DNA of 64,000 bases, from contig NZ_JACHYE010000004.1 of NCBI RefSeq assembly GCF_014192645.1, forward strand, positions 186,001-250,000, written 5' to 3'. The stretch comes from Herbaspirillum sp. Sphag64. Lineage in GTDB: Bacteria > Pseudomonadota > Gammaproteobacteria > Burkholderiales > Burkholderiaceae_D. Numbering within the stretch: the stretch's first letter is position 1; every line of letters starts with the position of its first letter. A program made the translations under genes and the position numbers. The notes beneath the pieces were generated by a model. The model was not told the origin of the DNA and ran no database searches. It worked only from the letters and a program-made list of their open reading frames with translations. Shown piece by piece: positions 27,243-37,002 of this stretch.

Positions 27243-27338
27243 GACACTACCTTCAAAAAGTTCTCAATCTCGACATTATAGGGAAAAGCGCGTTCTTGCG
27301 TTGGATCGCAGTCCAAGCTTCAGCGACGATTCGCGTCC

Positions 27339-28214
27339 TTAATTACTTGCCCAGTGCCGGTATTGACTCGGGGTAACACCATAGGCTGCACGGAAACGAT
27401 TGACCAGATGACTGGCGTTGGAGAAGCCGCAGGCGGCGGCCACATCGGCCAGCGGCAACCGGGTATCGCTCAATGTCTGGCGCGCCCGTTCCAGACGGCG
27501 CCGACAGATCCAGGCATGTGGCGCAAAGCCGAGTGACGACTTGAACATGCGCGCGAAATGATATTCCGACAAGCCCAGCTCCTGCGCCAGTGCTGCGACC
27601 GTGAGCGGCGAGTCAAGGTGGGCTTCGATCATTTCCAGTGCGCCGCGTCGTTGTCGTGGTGCAAGACCACCTTTGGCGATGATCTGCTGCGGACGAGCGG
27701 TCTGGGTCATGATCAGGTGCGCCAGCACTTCATGCGCCAACGCATGGCCGCTGAGTTTGCCGTCCTGCAAGCTCCAGTCAAGCGCGATGAACTGCTGGCA
27801 TAACTGCGCCAGCACCGGGTCATCGATATAGGTACGCTCCAGCAATTGGCGCTCACGGGGCTCGCAATCGAGCAATTGCACCGTAAAGTCGGCAAACAAG
27901 GCTTCGGAAAAATACAAATGCAGAAAGCGGATTTCACCACCGATCAACCAATCGGACTCGTGCTGCGCCGGCAAGATGCAGAATTTACCAGGCGCACCGC
28001 GTAAGCTAGGTTGATTGCGGCGGCAGATATCGAAGCCACCAGCCAGGTAAAACGACAGGGTATGGTGCCCAGGACGCAGATAGTGAGTATTTTCCAGATG
28101 TTGCCGATGCCACAATGTTGCTTTCAGTTCATCATTGAACATGGTCGAGCTCATCTGGGTGGCACGCGTGTGCGTAAGTGTGTCAAAAATGGGACGTGGC
28201 GCAGAGCCGAGCAT
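27339..28214 (-). CDS. AraC-family transcriptional regulator
   Basis: A 291-residue AraC/XylS-type regulator. The N-terminal part (to about 180) is a cupin-like sensing domain. The C-terminal 100 residues carry the two helix-turn-helices: TVAALAQELGLSEYHFARMFKSSLG and LADVAAACGFSNASHLVNRFRAAYGVTPSQYR. The ATG at 28214 or a later in-frame ATG (residues 21 or 25) could be the start. It is divergent from an EamA-type transporter, and the shared 146-base region carries an inverted repeat (28288 and 28342), so regulation of that transporter is likely. Confidence 0.87.
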   Translation of the reverse strand: MLGSAPRPIFDTLTHTRATQMSSTMFNDELKATLWHRQHLENTHYLRPGHHTLSFYLAGGFDICRRNQPSLRGAPGKFCILPAQHESDWLIGGEIRFLHLYFSEALFADFTVQLLDCEPRERQLLERTYIDDPVLAQLCQQFIALDWSLQDGKLSGHALAHEVLAHLIMTQTARPQQIIAKGGLAPRQRRGALEMIEAHLDSPLTVAALAQELGLSEYHFARMFKSSLGFAPHAWICRRRLERARQTLSDTRLPLADVAAACGFSNASHLVNRFRAAYGVTPSQYRHWASN

Positions 28215-28287
28215 GACAATGATCCTTATTGAACAGCAGAAAGCTTACTACTGCGGCGCAGGTTTTGGCTGACCGCAATCATAAAAA

Positions 28288-28350
28288 GCGCAGAAATCTG
28301 CAATCACGATGACGGTATTGCAACGACACTGTCCGTTCGATTTTCTGCGC
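28288..28350. promoter_or_regulatory. long inverted repeat GCGCAGAAA...TTTCTGCGC
   Basis: GCGCAGAAA at 28288-28296 is repeated in inverse orientation as TTTCTGCGC at 28342-28350, just before the EamA start codon. The 45-base separation would suit two half-sites bound by an AraC-type dimer with looping, or a leader hairpin. This is inference only. Confidence 0.35.
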
Positions 28351-28360
28351 CGGAGCAACC

Positions 28361-29257
28361 ATGAATATTCTGCTATATCTCACCACCGTATTGATCTGGG
28401 GAAGTACCTGGATTGCCATCAAATGGCAGCAGGGCCCGGTACCGATTTCCCAGTCGATTGCTTACCGTTTCTTGCTCGCTGCGGCGATCCTGTTTGCCAT
28501 CCTGCTTTGGAAGAAGCAGGTGCGCGTGCCGCGCGGAGAAGCTCGTAAATTGATATTGGCGCAAGGACTGTGTCTGTTTTGCTGTAATTTTCTGTGCTTC
28601 TACTTCGCCAGCCGTACGCTGCCTAGCGGTTTGATTGCAGTGGTGTTTTCCATGGCGGCACTTTGGAATGCGCTGTTTGCCCGTATTTTTTTCAAACGCA
28701 GCATTGCGCCGCAGGTGCTGGCCGGAGGTGGCTTGGGATTGGTTGGTATCCTGACCATGTTCTGGCCGGAAATCGCACATCATGATGCCGACGGCGGAAC
28801 GCTGATCGGTCTCGGTCTATCCTTGCTAGGTACCTTGTGTTTTTCAACCGGCAATCTGCTCTCCAGCCGGCTTCAGTCGCTCGGGCTGAAACCACTGGAA
28901 ACCAATGCCTGGGCGATGTTGTGTGGCGCCGTCATTTTGCTGATCATCAGTTTGGCACAAGGGGCACCCATGACGATGGATTTTTCGCTGCGCTATCAGG
29001 GAGCCTTGTGGTATCTGGCCGTGTTTGGCTCGGTCATTGGCTTTACCGCCTATCTGATGCTGGTCGGACGCTGGGGGCCGGAGCGTGCGGCGTATTGCAC
29101 AGTATTATTCCCGGTTGTCGCGCTCAATATTTCCGTCCTGTTTGAAGGATATCGCTGGACACCGGCTGCGCTGGCGGGGCTGGTACTGGTGCTTGCGGGC
29201 AATGTTCTGGTATTTCATCGTCCTGCCAGTCGCAACAAAGCTGTCTTGCAGTCGTGA
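28361..29257 (+). CDS. EamA/DMT-family transporter
   Basis: A 298-residue transporter with about ten helices and two EamA repeats. Repeat 1 contains VLIWGSTWIAIKWQQGPVP and repeat 2 contains YQGALWYLAVFGSVIGFTAYL. This is the YcbK/RhaT-like DMT pattern found in exporters of amino acids and other metabolites. It is divergent from an AraC regulator and ends before a bidirectional-looking terminator at 29281. The substrate is unknown. The EamA gene at 6759 belongs to a different branch and is clearly a separate system. Confidence 0.85.
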   Translation: MNILLYLTTVLIWGSTWIAIKWQQGPVPISQSIAYRFLLAAAILFAILLWKKQVRVPRGEARKLILAQGLCLFCCNFLCFYFASRTLPSGLIAVVFSMAALWNALFARIFFKRSIAPQVLAGGGLGLVGILTMFWPEIAHHDADGGTLIGLGLSLLGTLCFSTGNLLSSRLQSLGLKPLETNAWAMLCGAVILLIISLAQGAPMTMDFSLRYQGALWYLAVFGSVIGFTAYLMLVGRWGPERAAYCTVLFPVVALNISVLFEGYRWTPAALAGLVLVLAGNVLVFHRPASRNKAVLQS

Positions 29258-29280
29258 TTGATGGCAGAACGGTAAACAAG

Positions 29281-29306
29281 AAAGGGCGCTCATGCGCCCT
29301 TTTTTC
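29281..29306. terminator. rho-independent terminator between EamA gene and hpf
   Basis: AAAGGGCGC-TCAT-GCGCCCTTTTTT is a perfect GC-rich stem followed by T residues on the plus strand and preceded by A residues. It can serve both the EamA gene and the convergent hpf gene. Confidence 0.85.
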
Positions 29307-29337
29307 TGTGGCGGTCACTGCCGCCGGTTAAGGATGA

Positions 29338-29691
29338 TCACGTGGCCGATGCGGAGGTAAATTCTTCCGGCAAACGCTTTGCCATCGAGTGATGATTTTG
29401 TACCTGATCCTTATGCTTGATGACCTGGCGGTCCAGCTTGTCGATCAAGGCATCAATTGCCGCATAGAGATCGTGCGCGATGCTTTCGACATGTAGATCC
29501 TTACCCTTTATATGAACATTGATTTCCGCTTTTTGACGTTTTTCTTTTTCTGTCAATTTGTCCACGCTCAAAATCACGCTGATATCGATGACATGATCAA
29601 AGTGACGCTTGATGCGTTCCAGTTTGTTTTGCACGTATTCGCGGATGGCGGGGGTCAAATCGAGGTGATGGCCACTAATGGTCAGATTCAT
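29338..29691 (-). CDS. hpf: ribosome hibernation promoting factor (short HPF)
   Basis: A 117-residue HPF/YfiA-family protein that binds the 30S decoding region and promotes ribosome dimerisation in stationary phase. The start [20 protein letters not shown] and the lysine-rich strand [22 protein letters not shown] are diagnostic. The protein is of the short type, with no C-terminal dimerisation domain. It lies downstream of rpoN by 105 bases in the same direction, the standard proteobacterial order rpoN-hpf. The next expected gene, ptsN, is not present; a convergent transporter follows instead. Confidence 0.93.
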   Translation of the reverse strand: MNLTISGHHLDLTPAIREYVQNKLERIKRHFDHVIDISVILSVDKLTEKEKRQKAEINVHIKGKDLHVESIAHDLYAAIDALIDKLDRQVIKHKDQVQNHHSMAKRLPEEFTSASAT

Positions 29692-29796
29692 ACAGCACTC
29701 CTATCGTAAGATTGCTGGCGGTTCCAGCGCAAGCTTCGGTTGGTTCTGGAACTTGACACAAGAACACAGCAACAGGTGCAGTTACTACAGAAAAAC

Positions 29797-31275
29797 TTAA
29801 AGAGATTTGCGGAGATTGACTGGGGGAATTTTCAGCACTTCGCGATACTTTGCGACTGTCCTGCGTGCAACCACCATGCCTTGTTCTGCCAACATATCTG
29901 CAATCTTGCTATCAGAAAGGGGACTCTTGGGATCTTCTGCTCCTATCAGTTGTTTGATGAGAGCCCGTATTGCTGTGGAAGATGCTTCACCGCCTGCTTC
30001 CGTTGCGACGTGGCTGCCGAAGAAGTACTTCAACTCAAACATGCCATGCGGCGTCAGCATGTATTTCTGAGTTGTCACGCGAGAGATTGTGCTCTCGTGT
30101 AGACCCAGTGTATCAGCAATTTCGCGCAGCACAAGGGGTCTCATGGCGACTGCACCATGCGAGAAAAAGTTACGTTGTCTCTCTACTATCGCCTGTGCAA
30201 CACGCAGGATCGTATCGAAGCGTTGGCGCATATTCTTGATCAACCACTTGGCTTCCTGCAACTGTGAGCCAAGCGAGCCGTCTCCCTTGGATTGCTTCAA
30301 GGCATTGGCGTACATGGCGTTTACGCGCAGTCGCGGCATGACGTCGTGATTAAGGAGTACCTGCCAGCCATCCTTTGTTGCTTTGACAATCACATCCGGC
30401 ACCACATAGTCAGCCGCACCCGACGAGAATGCCGAGCCGGGATGAGGGTCACAGCGACGGATGACTGCCTGCGCCTCGCGCAGGTCTTCATCATCACAGC
30501 CGATTGCCTTCCTGATCTTGTTGAAATCCCGTTGTGCAAACAAGGACAGGTAATCTTCAACGATGGTCAGAGCCAGTCGCCGCGTGACAAACGGCACTTT
30601 GTCGAGTCGTTTGACCTGCAGCGCCAGACTCTCCGAGGCGCTACGCGCACCGACGCCTGCTGGCTCAAAGCTCTGCAGCAGTTTCAATGCAATCGAGAGT
30701 TCATCGATGTCAATTTCCAGCTCGTGCGGCAGTCGGCCATGAATCTCTTCGAGTGACTCTTCCAGATAGCCTTGTTCATCGAGCGCATCAATCAAGAGCT
30801 CAACCAGTGCCCGGTCGCGCAAGCTACGAATCGTTAGACGCGCCTGTTCCAGCAGGTGCTCGCGCAAGGTGACGTTATGGGCTTCCAGCTGTGGCCGTGC
30901 ATCTTCATCGTCGCTGGATTTGCCGCTGCGGGCAACGTCGTCAAAGCTCCATTCCGCATCACCGCTGCCTTGCTCATCGCCACCCAGGGCTTCGCTGCCA
31001 TCTGGGCTTTCGGCTTCACCCGGGCTGCTGCTGACAACCGTATCGGCCGCTTCTGCCTGCGTGGCAGGCGTGCCGCTGATGGCACCATCAGCCAGCAGCC
31101 GCACCGAATTGTCGAGCGCGTCATCAAGCCGTTCCAGCAACGGATTGTCAGAGAGAATCTGTTCCAGTTCCTGATGCAGCTCCAGTGTCGACAATTGCAG
31201 CAAGCGTATCGACTGCTGCAATTGCGGCGTCAATGCCAGATGCTGCGACGTGCGTAACTGAAGCGATTGTTTCAT
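29797..31275 (-). CDS. rpoN: RNA polymerase sigma-54 factor
   Basis: A 492-residue sigma-54. Region I is the Gln/Leu-rich activator-interacting segment [20 protein letters not shown]. An acidic region II (about 55-125, with many D/E/S/G) follows, then the core-binding region and the [32 protein letters not shown]. The RpoN box [10 protein letters not shown] sits at about 470-479 and contacts the -24 element. It directs transcription with enhancer-binding ATPases of nitrogen, motility and other genes. It follows lptB by about 20 bases in the conserved kdsD-kdsC-lptC-lptA-lptB-rpoN order. Confidence 0.96.
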   Translation of the reverse strand: MKQSLQLRTSQHLALTPQLQQSIRLLQLSTLELHQELEQILSDNPLLERLDDALDNSVRLLADGAISGTPATQAEAADTVVSSSPGEAESPDGSEALGGDEQGSGDAEWSFDDVARSGKSSDDEDARPQLEAHNVTLREHLLEQARLTIRSLRDRALVELLIDALDEQGYLEESLEEIHGRLPHELEIDIDELSIALKLLQSFEPAGVGARSASESLALQVKRLDKVPFVTRRLALTIVEDYLSLFAQRDFNKIRKAIGCDDEDLREAQAVIRRCDPHPGSAFSSGAADYVVPDVIVKATKDGWQVLLNHDVMPRLRVNAMYANALKQSKGDGSLGSQLQEAKWLIKNMRQRFDTILRVAQAIVERQRNFFSHGAVAMRPLVLREIADTLGLHESTISRVTTQKYMLTPHGMFELKYFFGSHVATEAGGEASSTAIRALIKQLIGAEDPKSPLSDSKIADMLAEQGMVVARRTVAKYREVLKIPPVNLRKSL

Positions 31276-31296
31276 TGAGTTATCTGTACCTTGCCG

Positions 31297-32040
31297 CTAC
31301 ATGCGGAAATGTTCACCTAGATAGACACGGCGCACGGATTCATTGGCAATAATGTCATCCGGGCTGCCACTGGCGAGCACAGTACCCTGATTGATGATGT
31401 AGGCGCGATCGCAGATGCCCAGCGTTTCACGTACGTTGTGGTCGGTGATCAGCACACCAATACCGCGCTCCTTGAGGAAGCGCACGATACGCTGAATTTC
31501 AATCACGGCAATCGGATCGATACCGGCAAACGGTTCATCGAGCAGGACAAAGCGAGGATCGGTCGCCAGTGCACGCGCAATTTCCACGCGCCGACGTTCA
31601 CCGCCGGACAGTGACAAGGCCTGACTTTCCCGCAGCTTTTCAATTTGCAGCTCGTGTAGCAAACTATTGAGTCGGCCTTCGATTTCATCGCGACTCAGTG
31701 GCTTGCCGTTTTCCTTGCGCAACTCCAGCACCGCACGGATATTGTCTTCCACGGTGAGCTTGCGAAACACCGATGCTTCCTGCGGCAGATAGGACAAGCC
31801 CATGGTGGCACGCTCATGAATCGGCAAGCGTGAGATATCGGTATTGTCGAGATCGATCTCGCCACCATCCGAAGGGACCAGACCGACGATCATGTAGAAC
31901 GAGGTCGTTTTACCTGCTCCGTTGGGGCCCAGCAGACCGACCACTTCACCACTGGCCACTTGCAGGGAGACATCGCGTACCACCTGACGGGCACCATAGC
32001 TTTTCTTCAGGCCGCGCACGGCCAGGGAGCTGACTGTCAT
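31297..32040 (-). CDS. lptB: LPS export ABC transporter ATP-binding protein
   Basis: A 247-residue ATPase of the LptB2FG machine, which extracts lipopolysaccharide from the inner membrane. Walker A is GPNGAGKT, the signature is [12 protein letters not shown], Walker B is [16 protein letters not shown], and the switch is ITDHNVRE, the exact LptB wording. I start at the ATG at 32040, one base after the lptA stop; the longer frame to 32370 lies inside lptA. lptF and lptG are not in this window, as is usual. Confidence 0.96.
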   Translation of the reverse strand: MTVSSLAVRGLKKSYGARQVVRDVSLQVASGEVVGLLGPNGAGKTTSFYMIVGLVPSDGGEIDLDNTDISRLPIHERATMGLSYLPQEASVFRKLTVEDNIRAVLELRKENGKPLSRDEIEGRLNSLLHELQIEKLRESQALSLSGGERRRVEIARALATDPRFVLLDEPFAGIDPIAVIEIQRIVRFLKERGIGVLITDHNVRETLGICDRAYIINQGTVLASGSPDDIIANESVRRVYLGEHFRM

Positions 32041-32041
32041 G

Positions 32042-32608
32042 TTACGGTGCATTCGAGGAATCAGTACGCGGCTGGATGATGGCAGTGATACGACCGCCAC
32101 CCGGTTTGCTTTCACCGGTGTTGGTGTTATTGACGGAATAGAACTCGGCACGGCTGTCGTAGGAAATGAACTCACCGTTGACTTCATCGGTGATCCGCTG
32201 ACCATCCATTCGTTGCATGTGGGCGCGCGTAAACAATTTCGAGATTTCTGTCTTTTCGCTATATTCGATACGCTCCGCGCGACCCTCGATCCATAGATCC
32301 GGTCCGCCGTCACGCTTCTGACGGAAGCTGGCCAGCCCACCTGGCGTTGCATACAGCACCGCGAATTCATAGCCTGCCGGATCGGTAGTCAACACGACCT
32401 TGCCAGCCTTGATCAGCAGCGTGCCACGGGTCAGCACAACGTTGCCGGTGAAGGTCTTCACCTGTCTCACATCGTCATAGACCATCTGATCGGCTTCGAT
32501 ACGCGTCGGCTTGTCAGTATCGGCTTTCTCAGCGTGCACCAGGCTACTAGCACTCATGAGCAACGCAGTTAGCAGAGGGAGGGACAGCTTATAAAAATTT
32601 GGTTTCAT
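32042..32608 (-). CDS. lptA: LPS transport periplasmic protein LptA
   Basis: A 188-residue periplasmic bridge protein of the Lpt system with a signal peptide ([20 protein letters not shown], cleavage after VHA near residue 26). The OstA-like repeats follow ([38 protein letters not shown]). I start at the ATG at 32608 because a normal signal peptide follows; the frame extends to 32701 inside lptC. The C-terminus [12 protein letters not shown] is typical. It sits between lptC and lptB with minimal gaps. Confidence 0.94.
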   Translation of the reverse strand: MKPNFYKLSLPLLTALLMSASSLVHAEKADTDKPTRIEADQMVYDDVRQVKTFTGNVVLTRGTLLIKAGKVVLTTDPAGYEFAVLYATPGGLASFRQKRDGGPDLWIEGRAERIEYSEKTEISKLFTRAHMQRMDGQRITDEVNGEFISYDSRAEFYSVNNTNTGESKPGGGRITAIIQPRTDSSNAP

Positions 32609-32630
32609 ATCATCCTGCGCAATTAGCTGT

Positions 32631-33260
32631 TTATTTCTTAACGGGTTGTGCCGCAGTGCCCGTATCTTTCGGACGTGGCTCGTAATAGCCATGGAAATCA
32701 TGCAAGAACTCGAGCTGCTTGATGGCGTCGTTGATGATCATGCCGGTACCAGTCATGAATGAACTACCCATTGTGACTTCGGCATATTTGTCAGTCTTGG
32801 CGATATCATCATCGGGCAGCACCAGCAGGTATTCAGTCTTAAGGTGCATATTTTCGCTGGTACTGGTGGCAGCACGATTGCCATTCACATCGTCGTACAT
32901 GTGCACCTTGCTGTTGTCATCTTCAATACGTGCACGCTTGGAGCGCAAGACCATGGTTGGCTTGGCAGGATCCAGTCCGGTAATCACAGGCATGGTGATT
33001 TCAAACGAGTCATCCTGCGGGAAATGCACCATCTTGTCGCCGGTAATACTGAAGCGTGGCTGACCCGATTCAGCCATTTTGACGTAATTGAATTTCTCGA
33101 CGTAATAGTCTGGCTTGTTGGGAACCCGTTCCGACTGGGCATTGGTGCCGTCGCGCCGCACTACTTCCAATACCCAGAAACTACCCAGGCCCAGCGCCAC
33201 CAGCACGGCAACGATAATGCCGAGCCGGATATTGTGCGCAGTGCGGGCGTTGTCACTCAT
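32631..33260 (-). CDS. lptC: LPS export protein LptC
   Basis: A 209-residue single-pass inner-membrane protein. One helix at about 12-32 (LGIIVAVLVALGLGSFWVLE) is followed by a periplasmic OstA-like domain (YYVEKFNYVKMAESGQPRFS, MYDDVNGNRAATSTSENMHL). LptC links LptB2FG to LptA. The start overlaps the kdsC stop by four bases. The C-terminus runs to about 20 bases before the lptA start. Confidence 0.94.
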   Translation of the reverse strand: MSDNARTAHNIRLGIIVAVLVALGLGSFWVLEVVRRDGTNAQSERVPNKPDYYVEKFNYVKMAESGQPRFSITGDKMVHFPQDDSFEITMPVITGLDPAKPTMVLRSKRARIEDDNSKVHMYDDVNGNRAATSTSENMHLKTEYLLVLPDDDIAKTDKYAEVTMGSSFMTGTGMIINDAIKQLEFLHDFHGYYEPRPKDTGTAAQPVKK

Positions 33261-33820
33261 GCCAGGTAGGCGGCCAGTGCCGTCTCATAGTATCCCTGCG
33301 CATGCAGGATCAAATCGCAGACTTCACGTGCTGCGCCATTGCCGCCACTTGCCGTTGCGACATAGTCCACCCGTTCCTTGACGGCAGCGTGCCCATTGGC
33401 AACGCTGGCGGTAAATCCGGCACGGCTCATAATCGGCAGGTCAATGACGTCGTCGCCGATATAACCACAGTCAGCAGCACTCAGGCTAGTCTGTTCCAGC
33501 AGTTGGGCAAAGGCTGTACGTTTGTCGTGCACCCCCTGAAATACATGGCTCACACCAAGATCTTTGGCGCGACGCAACACGATTGGTGACTGACGAGCAG
33601 TAATGATGGCCGTCGCAATGCCATGCTGCACCAGCATCTTCATGCCGTGCCCATCGAGCGCATTAAAACGTTTGATTGGCTCCCCATCGGCGCCATAGTA
33701 AAGACCGCCATCGGTGAGAACACCATCAACATCAAAAATCATGATCTTTATCTGAGCAGCCTTGCTCAGCGCGTCAGAAGCGACATCCGCAAAGCGGGCT
33801 GGTACGGGGGCAGTCATCAA
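33257..33820 (-). CDS. kdsC: 3-deoxy-D-manno-octulosonate 8-phosphate phosphatase
   Basis: A 187-residue HAD-superfamily phosphatase that makes KDO from KDO-8-phosphate for lipid A core synthesis. The HAD nucleophile motif is FDVDGVLTDGGLYYG near residue 28, motif II is IITARQS, and motif III/IV is the lysine region followed by GYIGDDVIDLPIM. The length fits the tetrameric C0-type KdsC. It overlaps kdsD and lptC by four bases on either side, which shows a tight operon. Confidence 0.95.
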   Translation of the reverse strand: MMTAPVPARFADVASDALSKAAQIKIMIFDVDGVLTDGGLYYGADGEPIKRFNALDGHGMKMLVQHGIATAIITARQSPIVLRRAKDLGVSHVFQGVHDKRTAFAQLLEQTSLSAADCGYIGDDVIDLPIMSRAGFTASVANGHAAVKERVDYVATASGGNGAAREVCDLILHAQGYYETALAAYLA

Positions 33821-34845
33821 ATCACCTTGGCACGGGTCAGATCGTGGATATGCAAGGCACCGACCAGCTTCCCTTGGGAATCAGCCACCAGCAACTGATT
33901 GATACGGAATTCTTCCATGACCTGTACCGCATCGACAGCCAACTGGTCTGGATGGATGGTGCGTGGCCCATAATGCATCACCTGGGCGATCGAGAACTGG
34001 GTAAAGTCCTTGCCTTGCTCCAGCAGGCGGCGCAGATCACCATCAGTGAACACGCCGATAGGCTCATTGGCGTCATTGACCACCGCGGTCATGGCCATAC
34101 CTTTACGCGTGATTTCCATCAGGGCCACCGATAGCGAAACATCTGGTTTGACCGCAGGAACGGCATCGCCACTGCGCATCACGTCACGGACGTGGGTCAG
34201 CAGTCGTCGTCCCAGCGCGCCGCCCGGATGAGAGCGCGCAAAGTCTTCTTCCTTGAAGCCGCGCGCATCCAGCAGCGATACTGCCAGCGCATCGCCCATG
34301 GCCAGCGTCGCGGTAGTGCTTGCCGTCGGTGCCAGGTTGAGGGTACAGGCTTCCTGAGCAACGCCGACATTGAGATGAATCGATGCCAGGCGCGCCAGGC
34401 TGGAATCATCATTGCCGGTCATGGCAATCAGATAGGCACCCATACGCTTGATGATCGGGGCGATCGCCATCAGCTCGGCGGTTTCACCGGAGTTGGAAAT
34501 GGCGATGAAGACGTCGTTGGCGGTGACCATGCCTAAATCGCCGTGGGCGGCTTCTGCTGGATGCATGAACAATGCCGGCGTACCAGTGGAGGCAAAGGTG
34601 GCGGCAATCTTGCGGCCAATATGGCCGGATTTGCCGATGCCAGAAACGACGACGCGTCCATTGCACTGTAGCAACGCTGCGACAGCACGAGCCAGCGGAT
34701 CGTCAACGCTGTTCTGCAGGCGATTTTTCAAGGCCAGAATCGCATCAGCCTCGATTTGCAGGGTTTCACGGGCAAGTTCCACCGCGCGCAGGGCGCTCTC
34801 GGCAGAAAAAGCTTTTGGCGGGATTTTATGTTCGGTTACACTCAT
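33817..34845 (-). CDS. kdsD: D-arabinose 5-phosphate isomerase
   Basis: A 342-residue KpsF/GutQ-family isomerase converting ribulose 5-phosphate to arabinose 5-phosphate, the first step towards KDO. The SIS domain occupies about 40-180 (VVVSGIGKSGHIGRKIAATF, HPAEAAHGDLGM, ISNSGETAEL), and two CBS domains follow (about 215-340). SHPGGALGRRLL joins them, as in KdsD. It is the first gene of the kdsD-kdsC-lptCAB-rpoN-hpf run; its promoter must lie in the 165-base gap shared with the divergent antiporter gene. Confidence 0.95.
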   Translation of the reverse strand: MSVTEHKIPPKAFSAESALRAVELARETLQIEADAILALKNRLQNSVDDPLARAVAALLQCNGRVVVSGIGKSGHIGRKIAATFASTGTPALFMHPAEAAHGDLGMVTANDVFIAISNSGETAELMAIAPIIKRMGAYLIAMTGNDDSSLARLASIHLNVGVAQEACTLNLAPTASTTATLAMGDALAVSLLDARGFKEEDFARSHPGGALGRRLLTHVRDVMRSGDAVPAVKPDVSLSVALMEITRKGMAMTAVVNDANEPIGVFTDGDLRRLLEQGKDFTQFSIAQVMHYGPRTIHPDQLAVDAVQVMEEFRINQLLVADSQGKLVGALHIHDLTRAKVI

Positions 34846-35010
34846 AACCGAAGTATAAACGAATTCCTAAAGCAAAAAACTTGCCAGATGTAACCAGCCA
34901 ACACGATTGATACATGGTACCGGCAAGGTTGCGACAGATACGGGTTAGTATCACTGGGTATAGGTCGCCGTCAGGCTTTCAATCATAAAAATGCTGGGAT
35001 TTCCTATTAC

Positions 35011-36999
35011 ATGTTTTCCGGTTTAGAGCTCACCTTATTCTTGCTCGGCGCGGCTGTGCTGGGTGTCGTTGTGTTCCGCATGTTTCAGTTGCCGCCTATG
35101 CTCGGTTATTTGGTGGCGGGCATTTTGATCGGCCCACACGGCTTGGGCTTTGCCGACGATAGCGAAACCACACGGGCGCTGGCCGAGTTCGGGGTGGTGT
35201 TCCTGATGTTCTCCATCGGTCTCGAATTCTCTCTGCCCAAGCTTTCTGCGATGCGCCACCTGGTGTTTGGCCTGGGCGTGGCCCAGGTGCTCGGGACGAT
35301 TGTCGTAGCCATGGTCTTTGGCTGGGGCGTGGCCTTTGTGTTGCCACAATTGCATGACATCAGTTGGCCCGCTGCATTTGCCATCGGCGGGGCGCTGGCT
35401 ATGTCATCGACGGCGATCGTGTCCAAAATGCTGACCGAGCGCATGGAGCTGGAGAGCGAACATGGTCGTCGCATTCTTGGCATTCTGCTATTTCAGGATC
35501 TGGCACTGGTGCCACTGCTGATCATTGTGCCGGCGCTGGTCAAGAGCTCCGGCAACCTGCTGGTTACGCTGGCCTGGGCCAGTATCAAGGCGCTGGTGGT
35601 GTTGACGCTACTGCTAGTTGCCGGTCACAAGCTCATGCGCAGCTGGTTCAATATCGTGGTCAAGCGACGCTCCCAGGAGCTGTTCATGCTGAACCTGCTG
35701 CTCATCACGCTGGGTGCTGCCTGGGTGACCGAGAAGGCGGGGCTGTCGATGGCGCTGGGTGCCTTTATCGCTGGCATGCTGATCTCCGAAACCGAATTCA
35801 AGCATCAGGTGGAAGAAGACATCAAATCTTTCCGCGACGTCTTGCTGGGCTTGTTCTTTATTACCGTCGGCATGCTGCTCAACATCCATCTGGTGTTGCA
35901 ACATTGGTGGCTGGTACTGCTGTTATTGCTGGGACCGGTGTTGCTCAAGTTCGGGCTCATCACCGGGCTGGTCAAATTGTTCGGGTCTTCCACCGGGGTG
36001 GCCTTGCGCACCGGGCTGGCACTGGCACAGGCAGGTGAATTCGGGTTCGTACTACTCAATCAGGCGGGGGGCTTGCAATTGATGGACCCGCTGCTGATTC
36101 AGGTCATTCTCGCTGCCATGGTGCTGTCCATGCTGGCAGCGCCGTTTTTAATCGCCAATGCCGATGCCATTGTCATGAAGCTTTCAGCCAACGAGTGGAT
36201 GTTGCAATCGCTGGCGCTGACGCAGTTGGCTACGCGCACCATGTCCAGCCAGAAACACGTGATCATTGCTGGCTTTGGTCGCAGTGGTCAGAGTCTGGCC
36301 AAGTTGCTGGATGAGGAGGGCATTCCCTACCACGCGCTGGAAATGGACCCTGAGCTGGTACAGGAAACCCGCAATGCCGGTGCCAACGTCTCTTATGGCG
36401 ATGCAGCACGACGCGAGAGCCTGGTCGCCGCCGGTATCCATCGTGCATCGGCATTAGTGGTCACTTATGCCAGCACCCCATCGGCGCTGAAAGTGCTGTA
36501 CCACGCCAACGAGCTGGTGCCGAGCCTGCCCGTCATTGTTCGTAGTCACGACGATACCGATCTGGACAAGCTACTCGCAGCCGGTGCCACCGAGGTCGTG
36601 CCAGAAGCACTGGAAGGCAGTCTGATGCTGGCCTCGCACGCACTGGTGATGCTTGGCGTGCCGCTACGACGTGTGGTGCATCGGGTGCAGACTGCCCGTG
36701 ACGAGCGTTACACCTCCCTTCGTGGTTATTTCCACGGTGCCTCCGATGTGCCGGACGACAATGACAATCTCAGTGTCCGCCTGCAGTCAGTGGCCTTGAT
36801 CGAAGGCGCGCATGCCATCGGCAAGACCTTGTGGCAAATGGCACTGGTGCAGTTCGATACCGAAGTGACGATGCTGCGACGCGGCAAGCTGCGTGTTGAT
36901 GTGCAGCCCGATACCGTGCTACAGCAGGGTGATATTGTGGTTCTTCGAGGTACCGCAGAGAATATTCTCCGGGCCGAACAGCGTCTCTTGAAAAAATAG
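35011..36999 (+). CDS. CPA2 cation:proton antiporter, KefB/KefC type
   Basis: A 662-residue glutathione-gated-K+-efflux-like antiporter. The first 385 residues hold about 12-13 membrane helices with GYLVAGILIGPHGLGF, GLEFSLPKL and the antiporter core LLFQDLALVP. A RCK-N domain follows from about 412 (HVIIAGFGRSGQSLAKLLDE, a Rossmann GxGxxG), then a RCK-C domain from about 588 to the end. The typical E/D-Q-D aspartate of CPA2 is in FQDLALVP. It would move K+ or Na+ against H+. The gene is divergent from kdsD and is followed after three bases by an AEC permease, probably cotranscribed. Confidence 0.88.
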   Translation: MFSGLELTLFLLGAAVLGVVVFRMFQLPPMLGYLVAGILIGPHGLGFADDSETTRALAEFGVVFLMFSIGLEFSLPKLSAMRHLVFGLGVAQVLGTIVVAMVFGWGVAFVLPQLHDISWPAAFAIGGALAMSSTAIVSKMLTERMELESEHGRRILGILLFQDLALVPLLIIVPALVKSSGNLLVTLAWASIKALVVLTLLLVAGHKLMRSWFNIVVKRRSQELFMLNLLLITLGAAWVTEKAGLSMALGAFIAGMLISETEFKHQVEEDIKSFRDVLLGLFFITVGMLLNIHLVLQHWWLVLLLLLGPVLLKFGLITGLVKLFGSSTGVALRTGLALAQAGEFGFVLLNQAGGLQLMDPLLIQVILAAMVLSMLAAPFLIANADAIVMKLSANEWMLQSLALTQLATRTMSSQKHVIIAGFGRSGQSLAKLLDEEGIPYHALEMDPELVQETRNAGANVSYGDAARRESLVAAGIHRASALVVTYASTPSALKVLYHANELVPSLPVIVRSHDDTDLDKLLAAGATEVVPEALEGSLMLASHALVMLGVPLRRVVHRVQTARDERYTSLRGYFHGASDVPDDNDNLSVRLQSVALIEGAHAIGKTLWQMALVQFDTEVTMLRRGKLRVDVQPDTVLQQGDIVVLRGTAENILRAEQRLLKK

Positions 37000-37002
37000 T
37001 GC